Assembly (NCBI RefSeq): GCF_026212465.1
Contig: NC_080057.1
Span: 11,769,379 to 11,833,378 of the forward strand
Length of the DNA stretch: 64,000 nucleotides
Direction of reading: 5' to 3'
From: Amaranthus tricolor
Lineage: Eukaryota > Streptophyta > Magnoliopsida > Caryophyllales > Amaranthaceae
A program made the position numbers and the translations under genes. The notes under the pieces were generated by a model. The model searched no databases and was not told the origin of the DNA. It saw nothing but the letters and a program-made list of their open reading frames with translations. Within the stretch, counting starts at the first letter, position 1. Every line of letters starts with the position of its first letter. Positions 45,501 to 55,139 of the stretch are shown here, in pieces.

Positions 45501-45691
45501 ACCAAAATTCTAAACATGTCGAAAGAAAATTCCATCTTATTCGAGAAATTGTTGGAAGACAGGATGTAATAATAAGTAGAGTTGATACCACGGATAACAT
45601 AGCAGATCCGTTGACTAAACCACTCCCTCAACCGAAGCATGAGTGTCATACTAGGTCCATGGTTCTTAAGCATATAGAAGAATGTCTTTAG
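42531..45691 (+). pseudogene. Copia pol: protease, integrase, RT, RNase H, one frameshift
   Basis: Continues in the gag frame. Protease: WVFDTACGSHI near 42555 (DTA at the catalytic Asp). GAG-pre-integrase: LWHCRLGHISSKRIEKLHKD. Integrase core: LIHTDVCGPM, YFITFTDD and LRSDRGGEYLSHEFDD; then the frame runs into a TGA at 43404-43406, while the overlapping frame carries LTPPGTPQLNGVSERRNRT, including the catalytic Glu, so one shift lies near 43390. RT: CKWIFKLKTDKDGNISVFKA, DYDETFSPVAMLKSIRI, IWQMDVKTAFLNGFL and the catalytic LYVDDILLIGND. RNase H: GYTDASFQTDKDDFRSQSG, SSVADSTTEAEYIAAAEAAK and LYCDNEGAIAQSKEP, ending with VDTTDNIADPLTKPLP. Stop TAG at 45689. All domains are otherwise full length, in agreement with its recent insertion. 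Confidence 0.93.
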
Positions 45692-46464
45692 GTTGTTTAC
45701 TTCATGTTTACAATTATAAAGAATTATGTTTACCATATGTTTGGAATGTTTATCAATAATATAAATAGTTTGTTTCTTATTTAATTGCTTGGTTTAGTAT
45801 TAAATAAAATGTCCATATAATTTGTGTTTTCAATAGGATTATTGGAAACGTTTCGATAATGGAACCCTATAAGTGAACTGAAATCACAATTTATATAATG
45901 TCCCTAATCTAAATCACTAAATTGGACATAAGTGGTTTATTAAAGATTAGCATGTAATTAATTGATAGCTCGGTTCCATGGGCTATGGAAACATAGAGAT
46001 GTTTAATCGATTACATGGATGCATACCTGATGCATTGAGACTTGACCTAATCTGATTCGAAAGGGCAGAATCGAATCCTTATATTTAGTGGATTCCTTAG
46101 ACATGAGTATGTCTTAATCACTACGAAATAATTAGTTTAACCTTGACGCTGTTAAACGTCGTGCTGTAAAAGGAGGCTATAAAGGCAGTGATCAGGTGGG
46201 CTAAGAATTGAGTGGGAGTTATGGTCATACAAGAATGAATAAGTCCTTCTATGTGATAGGATTGGTGTGTAGGCCTCTTGATGAGCGAGAATTGAAAATT
46301 GCATGGCCATGCGGAATAAGATTAAATGGTTAATCCTTAGTTGAACAATTCGAACTCAGAGATCAAGAAACATAATTTGAGAAATAACACTGTGTTGTCA
46401 AATTTCACATTAAGTGGCTTAAGGAATTTTTAATTGTGCAATTGTCTTCGGACAAGTGGGAGAT
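45692..46464 (+). other. 3' untranslated region and polypurine tract of the copia element
   Basis: About 770 bp without a coding frame between the pol stop and the 3' LTR. The purine tract AAGTGGGAGA (46454-46463), directly before the LTR, is the likely plus-strand primer. Confidence 0.75.
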
Positions 46465-47133
46465 TGAAGGAATATGTCCGTAGACATTTCCGACAATTAC
46501 TAAATATAAATATATAGGATATTTATGAAGATAATAAACTTAATTATTATTAGTAATTATATTTGCTTGCTAGAGAATAAATATAATTGGTGGGTCAATA
46601 ATAATTGGACCACAACTAATATAATTAATCCTATAAGGTCTTACAAAAGAATCAATTGAACGATAAATGACTCGGGCCCATTAGGAGTATGGGCTTGCGA
46701 TCCAATTAGGTTAACAAAAGAATCGGTTTCTTTTGACCTAGGTTACTAGTATTATATGAGGATATAATGCTAGTAGTGGAGAAGTGGGGATAATGGGGGT
46801 GTGAGTGTTAATGATATTTTTAATTTAAACTCTCACTCTCAATTATTCATACACACACACAGAAACAAAAAACCAGTAAAAGCAAGAGAAACAATACTCT
46901 TCCGTTCTAGCAAACGTTGGTATTCAATTGATTCTGGTAGACTGAATAGAGGAGCAACGTTTGAGGCTCTCCATATTATCTTATCGCGTTAATTTCGTGG
47001 ATTTCACGCTACAAAGGTAATATAGACTAATCCTTTTATATGATTCATATGTCTGATTATGTTTATGATCCTGAGATAGATGTTAGGGAAGTGTTTCCTG
47101 AAATTCCGCTTTAAGCATCCATCGAACCCAACA
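46465..47133 (+). repeat. 3' LTR of the copia element
   Basis: Same length as the 5' LTR (669 bp) and the same termini; three substitutions. Followed directly by the right target duplication CCAGC (47134-47138). Confidence 0.95.
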
Positions 47134-49168
47134 CCAGCCATCTCAACTTATAGGGTTGTGGGTGTGATCTAGTTGTCAAACTCAGCCTTTTCACTAAGTC
47201 ATTACTTACACAATTGGACTCATTTCTACTATCAATGATTAAATCACATAAATCATTACGTATCCTGCACATAGTCTGGAAGATATTCTCTCTCCGACTA
47301 ATTTTATCAACTTTAGGTGTTGCATGAAAATTTCTCCTCATTAGAAGTTATGCATCCCTTTGTCAAGATAAACTTGCTCATTATCACTCTTTTCTGATAG
47401 GTTATTTCCAACTAATTCCATTGTTCCCAAATTGTTAACTACATAAGTGCCCTCTGGACCATCTGAACCAAGTTCAGTAACCACAACTCAGAGCCAAGCC
47501 TGCCCAACAAGCCCATGTAATACCGCAGGAAGTCAGAAGATGACCAAACTTGATACACTGCCAGTCATCTTGAACCAAACAGCCTGGAATGAAGAATTAA
47601 TTGACTCCATTACTCTCAAGGAAGACCCACCCACGATCAAGGAAGCCAACAAGAGCTTGGAAACCCATCAGGGAGAAACCAGGGCCCATGGGCCAAGGGA
47701 AGGAGGGCAGTGCATAGTTTTGAGGCTGCACCTGTAACTTGAAAGTTGTTATTGGTAGACGACTGTTTTTGTCAAATATTAGCTTTGTTTTATTATTTCT
47801 GTTATGTTTTAAATAAAAGTGTGCCAGGGCACGTGAGTGTGTAAGGGGAAGTCTATAAATATAGATTCCCCCCCCCCCCCCCCCCTCTGTAAAACTCAGT
47901 TTTTGTTTTCATAATACAAGTCCCAAGAGGTATTTCAGAAAGTGGTGACTTTCAAGGGATTAGGAGGACTCCTCTTCCAACCTGGGTGTTCTTCATTGTG
48001 AGTGAAGCAAGAGGGACGTTCAGTTTAGTCCATTGAGGGGTAGGTGAGTGAAGCCTCTCCAAAAACGTGGAGATCTTGGCCTAATCAAGAGTGAATTGAA
48101 AGGGTCTTGGTCAAGATCAGTGAATTCTGATCATATCAGATTTTTGTTTTGTGTTCATTGTGTAAAGGCTTCTGCTGTAATGTTCATCACCAAGAAACGA
48201 GTCTTTTAGACCGTTACTTAGTGGACCATCTGCTAGAGTGGGAGGTAAAACTACCTCTTCTTTACCATCCATGAAAACAAGCATAACTCTAGGTCCAACC
48301 AAACTGTTAATTTCTGTCCATTCCCTTTGTGTGAAAGCCTAGCATTGGGACACTCATTTTTTGTAGTGACCATACCCATGACATTTGAAACAAACAACAT
48401 ATTTAATAGGTGCCACATTTTTGTCCTTAGGTTGGGGTTTGAAAGTAGTGGTTTTATAAGTTCTCTTATTGCTCACAGGATTGGTTTTAGTTACTAGTGT
48501 CCTACTGTTCCTAAAACCATGCTGGTTTCTGGCCCTTTCATATTTCTCATACACAAAAGCACTATTGCATGCACCATCATAAGTAAGATTCTGCACTAGT
48601 TCAAGTTTTTCCCTAATTTCTTCTCTTAACCCACAAAGAAAGCTACCAATCTTCATCTCTTCAGGCTCATTTATGTCACAAAGAACAGCTAACCTCTCCC
48701 TCTCCTAGATATACTCAGACACAGTCATATTACCTTGTCTCAAATTTCCCCAACTGACATACAACTGTTTTTTGTAAGTGGTGGGAACATACTTCCTTCT
48801 TAGGTGTTTCTTAAGCATCTCCCAAGAATCAATTCTAGGCCTATCCGCTAACCAAATGGTTGATAGTTTAGTGAATTTGACCTTTGCGAACTTAAAATGT
48901 TGGTCTTCTAGTGTTTCTTTAAATTCAAAATATCTCTTCAAATTATTTGCCTATTCCAAATAATCATGAGGGTTACCAGTAGTTCCCTCAAAGTTTGGTA
49001 TATTAACATTCAAAAACCTATCACTGATACTATGGTTTGGTTTGGGTTGACTCAGGTTCCAGAGTTGTTTAGGGTGAAAGATAATTGTTCTACCATTTCA
49101 GTGAGATTATTAAGCCTGGTTTCAACATCTACACTGACTAAAGGGTTCACATTCACTGAAGAATTCAT
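47134..49168 (-). pseudogene. Old gypsy element: gag and protease region
   Basis: Minus-strand gag starts at the ATG at 49168 (MNSSVNVNPLVSVDVETRLN) and follows the order of the younger gypsy at 54160-61851: RYFEFKETLEDQHFKFAKVK, KKHLRRKYVPTTYKKQLYVS, SFLCGLREEIREKLELVQNL, and the zinc knuckle CFKCHGYGHYKK at about 48365-48400. Then come the linker WTEINSLVGPRVMLVFMDGK and LPPTLADGP near 48225-48330, where an insertion (47466-48221) cuts the frame. It resumes as EGTYVVNNLGTME near 47420, followed by RRNFHATPKVDKI and the protease-like DLIIDSRNESNCVSNDLV at about 47200. Multiple stops; DSR stands where DSG is usual. The same element continues at 39108 beyond the copia insertion. Confidence 0.82.
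47466..48221 (+). mobile_element. 756-bp LTR-like insert in opposite orientation
   Basis: An 11-bp direct repeat, TGGACCATCTG, flanks it (47455-47465 and 48222-48232), and gypsy coding sequence is continuous across it. The interior has a TATA box (TATAAATA near 47854-47861), an 18-base C run (47868-47885), then GTTTTCATAATACAAG and TCTGATCATATCAGA. These resemble in order and wording the LTR of the old gypsy (49529-50216 read on the minus strand), so it may be a solo LTR of a related family in the plus orientation. Canonical TG...CA ends with a 5-bp duplication could not be made to fit. Confidence 0.55.
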
Positions 49169-50216
49169 GTTTTAACAGACAGAAATAAAAGACACACAGA
49201 AAGAGAACTAAACACTGAACAAACAAAATCAAGAAATCACTTCTGAACCAAATTGACTGAACACTTGAGACATAGATTTCTGTAGAAGAAAATTCCCACG
49301 AAAACCAAGAGATTAAACTGTCTTGAATTGATAAATTCAGAGTTCTCAACAAAACAAACAAAAAAAATTAAGACAATAAGAAGAACAAGGAGGAACAAAT
49401 TACAGATCACCTGATCAACATCAAATGTTCTGTGTTTTCTGACTTTCTTGATTTCTCCTTCAATGTAGTCTCCTGTTTTCCCTTCAAAAGTATCACTACG
49501 TTGTTCCAATACCTTGCTTTGATACCAAGTCACAGCAATCACAACAAGATCCTGTGTGTTGACCGACTTCAATGTGCACAAGAGAAGAATAATGCAAAGA
49601 AGAACAAAGTCACTGATATGATCAGAAGGATTCTGATCTGTGATCAATACCCTTCCAATCCACTAGTTTGGTTAGGCAAAGATCTCCCTCAAGACTCTAG
49701 GCTACATCACCAACATTATTGGATAGGAAAAACTGAACCAAGCTTCTTGTTTCACTCACAGAAAGTCTTGCCACGAAAATAGAATTGATGAACTCTCAAT
49801 CCTAACTTTGATGAACTCAAGGGTATGTTTGTATTATTGAAAACAATGAATGAGTTTACAAGGAAAACGAGGCCTATATATAGACTAGGCTCCTAGAAAG
49901 AACGAAAAGGCACATGTCAAAATATATCGGCTATAAACAAAACAAAGCCTAACTAACTAAAACTACTCTTACTTTATAGACTGATGCAAGTGAGTAAACA
50001 GCAAGGGCCCTGTTGATGTGGCCCATGGAAACTGTTAGGTCTTTCCCTGATAGCCTGTTCCATTCCTTGGTTTGGTGGCTTAGCATGCTGCTCATCCATA
50101 CTTGATTTATGCAAATTAACCTCCCCAATATTGGTCTTCAAAATAGTGTTAGTCATCTGATCAGTGTTCAGCTTCTTGGAGGTATGTTTAGTCAAACACA
50201 TGGGTGTGCTTAGTTC
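49169..50216 (-). repeat. Leader and 5' LTR of the old gypsy element
   Basis: On the minus strand, the sequence TTGGTATCAAAGC (about 49516-49528) is a diverged Met-type primer site. Upstream of it, from about 49529 to 50216, lies LTR-like DNA with a TATATATAGG promoter motif near 49871-49882 and TTTTCAATAATACAAA. The outer boundary, near TGAACTAAGCACACC at about 50216, is approximate because no second LTR exists in the window. Confidence 0.55.
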
Positions 50217-51059
50217 AGTAAAGAAATTTTATTTAAATTATTCATATTTTAACATTTTTGCATTTCAAAGGTTTCTTTAGTATTAAAAAGGTTTATAGAT
50301 TGTATATAAATCCATACTGAATCCTAATAAATATAGAATTAGGTTTATAATGAATTTTAAATTGATTTTGAGTTGTGTATTAGGTCATGTGAAGATCATA
50401 AACCCAGATCCTGTTAAGGGAGGGTCTAACAGGGTTTGGGTCTAAAGATACAAAATCATGTTAATTTCTGGAATTAAATCTATAAATATGTAATAAACTA
50501 TTAGTAAAATGTGTTAGCCAAATGGAGTTGTTTTTGTAAGAAAAACATGTTTCAAAATAGAAAATTTTTTAATATATTTTCTTTTATGAAATTTCTATTG
50601 GAGGAAAATGAGAACATTATAAAACAAGAAAGATAGTACCTTATAAACAATCTAAATGAGATCCAAAAATAAGGCTATCTTTCATGCATATTTTAATGGC
50701 CAACCAAGGTTATTTAGTCATCGACCCTTCCTTAGGCTTATTCCATGGCCATACATGTAAGGCTAAAGTAATTCCCACGCTCAAATAAGTGTTGGAAAAA
50801 CTTTTATTGGATAATTTTGTCTACGCTTATTAAGCGTGTGGAAATGCACATTAAGCCACACTTATAAGCACGAAGAAATGCATTTCTAGCCTCACTTGTG
50901 TAAGCATGGAAATATTATCCTCACTTATAAGCGTGGGGAAATTAAGTACATCCCTATTGATTTATAAACTGTTTTCCCACACTTATAAGCATGGGTGATG
51001 TAGATAGTAACTACATTTTAAAATAATTTTGGCAAGAAAATTTATACTATTATTTTTGT
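50217..51059. other. Intergenic DNA with short palindromic repeats
   Basis: AT-rich with no gene. From about 50826 to 50996 a semi-palindromic motif close to CACACTTATAAGCGTGGGGA recurs five times. Confidence 0.5.
50826..50996. repeat. Five spaced copies of a semi-palindrome
   Basis: Copies near 50830 (ACGCTTATTAAGCGTGTGG), 50856 (CACACTTATAAGCACG), 50890 (CACTTGTGTAAGCATGG), 50919 (CACTTATAAGCGTGGGG) and 50976 (CACACTTATAAGCATGGG). Each has CTTATAAG or a variant at its centre and is usually followed by GAAAT. Spacing is 25-60 bp. The style resembles subterminal repeats of a DNA transposon, but no terminus is visible. Confidence 0.7.
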
Positions 51060-54000
51060 TTGGAATAGGAAAAAAATTTCATTAAACCTGAACAAAACAG
51101 TACATAGTACTCTAATCATGAGAACAATCTCCCTTTTTTGCATCAGCATGAAAAAGGGGCACCCTTCTAGGAAGGGTTTCCCAACTTTCACTCTTCATGT
51201 GCATAAGGGAACCATAGCTCCAAGAAAACTAAATCAGGCAAAGTAATTAGCTCTAAAGTATATTCTATTTACTTATAGTCCAAAAGATTTCTAATCCAAG
51301 GGTGTTGTATATTAACGCTTTTAATTAGAATATGCAAAACTCTGCTTTTTACTGCAAGTTTCACCTGCGTAGTAACCCTACTTACCATAGGGACTTTGAA
51401 ATTCCAAACCAAGTCATTCCGAGCACACTAGATTTCATACGTAAGACTGCATAGAGCAATAGTAGCAATCTTCCTCTTAGTTAAAGTACACTTCCACTTT
51501 CGCGATGCAAAATCAGTAAGGGAATCATTAGGAATCTTGATACCCATTTATGTCAAAATGTCTCGAAGACATTGAAAGCTATAGTTACAAGAAAAAAAAC
51601 AGATGAGAGTGAGATTCTGAAATCAAACCACATAAAGGACATGTGTCAGTAGGGATGAGCCTTAATGCAGCCAGCTTGTCTCTAGACTTCAATCTCTTAT
51701 TCACCGCTAACCATAATATGAATCGAGATTTGGAAATGGAACTTCTATTCCATACAAACCCCGCCCAGTCAACTGGCTGCCCAACCCCTAAGAGCTCATG
51801 ATAGACTTCTTTAATAGAGTAAGAGCTATTATGCACCTATTGACCTAGCCTATCTTTAACCTTGCATATCTTCTTAAAATTCCAGCTTGAGATTATGGGA
51901 GCATTAAAGACCTTCCAATTTCCATCCTTGGCATAGACACCATGCACCCATTTGACCCACATGGAGTCAGTCATAGAGGATATATGCCATACATGTTTAC
52001 CCACTGCGACTAGATTCCACACTTTCAAGTTACGAATACCCAGGCCACCCAACTTTTTTGGAGTACAAACCTTAGCCCAATTCATTTTTCCAGGGGGTAT
52101 CAGAATCAGCTTTCCCATGCCATAGATATGCTCTACAAATTGCACTCACCTATTTTAGCACCTTCTTAGGCAACACAAAGATTTGACACCAAAAGTTTGT
52201 GATATTCATCAAAACAGAGGAAACAAGTTGTAGTCTAGCTGCATAAGAGAGATTCCGGACTTGTCAAGATCTTATCTTAGAGGTCATTCTAACAACAAGA
52301 CGTTCACATTCAACTGCAGAAATACGTTTGGAAGAGAGCGAAACCCCCAAATAGTGAAAAGGCATAAAACCCAAAGGAATATTATAAGAATCCACTATAT
52401 ACTGTTTCAACGAAGTAGGGATACCTGCAAGATACATGTCAAATTTTGAAGAGTTGGCAACCAAATCAGAGGAGTTCGTAAAAATCTGTAATTTATCTAG
52501 AAGGATTCTAACAAAAGCCATGTCACCCCGAAAAAATATCATTAAATCATCCGCAAAGCACAGATGGTTTATTTTGAGTCTATTGCACCTTGGGTGAAAT
52601 CTGAAGTTCTCATGATCCCTAGCAACCTTTAGTAATCTAGAAAGCTATTCCATGAAAATCACAAAAATCAAAGGGGACATTAGGTCTCCTTGTCTGATTC
52701 CCCTCTTTGATCTAAAACCGAGGCATGGGGCTTCCATTTAGAATCAAGGAGAATTAGGCTGAGCTAATACAGGTCATAACAGTATTAATAAAGTGGGCAG
52801 GGAAATTAAGAGAGATCAACATATCTTTAATAAAATCCCACTCCAAAGTATCATATGCCTTCCTCAAGTCAATCTTCAATAAATTACTAGGAGGGCAGTG
52901 TTTCCAACCATATTGCTTTACAATATCCTGGCACAGAAGTATGTTATGCATAATGTTGCGCCCTTCCACAAAGGCACCCTGAGAAGGACTGATAATATGA
53001 CCAAGAACCAATTTGAGTCTGCTACACATCAGTTTAGTAATGCATTTATATAGAGTATGACAGCAAGCAATTAGTCTATAGTCACCTGGACTGTTAGGGT
53101 TAGGGACCTTGGTGATGAGGTGAACAGCAATAGTGTTCTAAGCCTGGAGAGGCTTCCCATTTCTGAAGAATTTTCGAACAGCCTCAACTACATCATCACC
53201 AATAACGGAACAAGCAGCTTTATAGAATTTGCTATTGTATCCATCCAGGCCCGGACTTTTTGTCTCAAGGATACTCCATAGCGCATTCCTAATTTCCTCT
53301 GTCGAGAAGCAATGAGATAGCTGCTCATAGTGAGAGTTCTCTAATAGAGGCCCTTCTCTAATAACGTTCATGTCGATACGCCTCCGACAGTGAAGATTAT
53401 TGCACAACAGTTGCTGATAGAAAGAAACAAATGACTCTTGAATCCTTCTGATGCCAATTATAAGAACCCCATTGTCATTAAGAAGAAGAATTTGATTTAC
53501 AATTTGCCTTTGTCGAATGCTCTGATGAAAGTAGCGGGAATTCTCATCTCCAAATTCCAGCCAATTCAATTTGGCTAATTGGCTAAGGTAAGTGCCTTGA
53601 TCATTCTTAGCTTTCCTAAGCATATCAGCAGCAGCATACTCTTTTGAGGAAAGTTCTGGATCATAAGGGTGTTTATGAAGTTCGTTTTGAGCGTTACGAA
53701 GATCATCCTCTACTTGCATCACCAGAGCTTGCAATTGATTAACTTGAAATATGTCTTTCAAGATAGGTTTCAGGCGTTTGACCTTTTTCGTAATTTGAAA
53801 ACTCCTACAACCCGGAACAGAGTTACCCCAAACTTTGGAGACACTTTCAATAAAACCCTCCTGCTCAGCCCTGTGATTGAAGAACTTAAAAGTCTTCTTA
53901 CCCATGGGATGTTTGATGAATTGAATCAACATAGGTGTATGATCAAACGATCCTTCTTCTAGAAAGACACTTCAACAGTATGGAAGACATCCTCCCAATC

Positions 54001-54159
54001 TTGATTTCCCAGTACATGATCAATCTTACTAAACACACGAGCTTCCCTGCTACTCTTGTTTGACCAAGTGAAGAAGCAACCATGGAATCTCAAATCATGA
54101 AGACCACAAGTTTCCATACATCGCCGCAGTGGAATAGTTTCCTGCAATCTCACTGCATG
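51060..54159 (-). pseudogene. LINE ORF2, endonuclease C-terminal part to 3' end
   Basis: Minus-strand L1-like LINE. From high to low coordinate: end of the endonuclease domain (CGLHDLRFHGCFFTWSNKS, VFSKIDHVLGNQDW) at 53980-54150; linker; reverse transcriptase with WLEFGDENSRYFHQSIRQRQ, KSPGLDGYNSKFYKAA, a stop after KPLQA at 53138, GAFVEGRNIMHNILL, LLKIDLRKAYDTLEWDF, RGIRQGDLMSPLIFVI and the catalytic FADDLMIFF near 52545; then HYLGVSLSSKRIS; GGLGIRNLKVWNLV; and the zf-RVT domain (FVWNRSSISKSRFILWLAVN, DTCPLCGLISESHSHLFF) at 51590-51770. Several stops and shifts. The 3' limit near 51060 is approximate; no clear poly(A) tail or target duplication was found. The 5' part continues at 61852 past the gypsy insertion. 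Confidence 0.85.
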
Positions 54160-55139
54160 TGATGCGTGTATGGGCTGGGATTCTTCAAGAAGACGATAAA
54201 CTTGTTCAAGAATGCAATCAAGACTGATTGATTCACAAAGACACACACACACACGATATTCCTTCTGTTCAATATCAAACACGAAGGTTGGTTAGAGCAA
54301 CTCTAAAGAGTGGCCCTTGCACCGTGGATAGAGACAAATCACCCTCACTGGGTTGCTTGGCCTCTTCCTCACACTCCAATTGAAAGGTTCTCCTTCAATC
54401 TTTGTGGAATTTCACTGAAAAAGACGCCTTGCTTTGCCTCACAAAGTCCCTTCTCAGAAAAGTAATTGAGACAACAATCACTTGAAGAAAAAAACTTGAA
54501 TGAATTTCTGAATGAATCTATTACAATGAGGTTAGCCCTTTTTATAGGGTTCTAATGGATAAACTGATATTCCTAACGGTAATAACTACTCCTAAGCTCA
54601 AGCATTAAGCGCGTGTTTTACAAACGTTAAGGCAAAAATTACAAAACATCCTAAATCTGCTAAGTATCAGCTGCGCTCCAGAATGGGCGAACTGGGGACC
54701 TTGCAGCCTACTTTGTGGTGTCTGTGAGTACAATCAATAGGGTTCTTGGGCCTTGGCTTCTTGGTCCATGTATAGAGATGTCGTTTCCCAAGTATTCTTG
54801 TTCATTCTCACAGCTGATTGGATTCTCCATGTGGTGCAAGGTCGATGGTTCAGCAGGTTGTTGGTCTATGTTCTGTTGACTTGGACGTGGGCTGCTACCT
54901 TGCTTGTTTGTGGTTATTGGGCTTTTCCTTGATTCTTCTTGCCTTAGTTGTTCTTTGATGCTTGATTTTGGTCTAGATTGGAGTTGGTCTTCTTGTGTTG
55001 CTGCCATGATCAAGTCAGTGGCATTTCCTTGTTCAGATCAGAATGCAAGTCCATGCTCTTTGGCTCAGTGGGTTGATAAGTCTTGGCTTCTTGATTTGTC
55101 TCAGCTTGTGGGTTATCTTCATGATCCAAATATGGATCA
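54160..55139 (-). repeat. 3' LTR of the nested gypsy element, 980 bp
   Basis: On the plus strand starts TGATGCGTGTATGGGC and ends ATATGGATCA, giving TG...CA ends. Contains (AC)n near 54240 (shorter than in the 5' LTR) and, on the minus strand, an open frame for the C-terminal tail of the polyprotein. A one-base deletion near 55020 (GTGGCATTTCC, against GTGGCCATTTCC in the 5' LTR) breaks that frame. Confidence 0.95.

Larger units (their letters stand above)
39109..47133 (+). mobile_element. Young Ty1/copia retrotransposon, 8025 bp, nested in old gypsy
   Basis: Two 669-bp LTRs (39109-39777 and 46465-47133) differ by three substitutions by eye. The flanking 5-bp target duplication is CCAGC (39104-39108 and 47134-47138). 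The element has a primer binding site, a long 1.9-kb leader, gag, a complete pol in copia order (protease, integrase, RT, RNase H), a 770-bp tail and a polypurine tract. The coding region has two frameshifts and no other visible defect. Joining the flanks restores the gypsy sequence, so this insertion is younger than its host. Confidence 0.95.
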
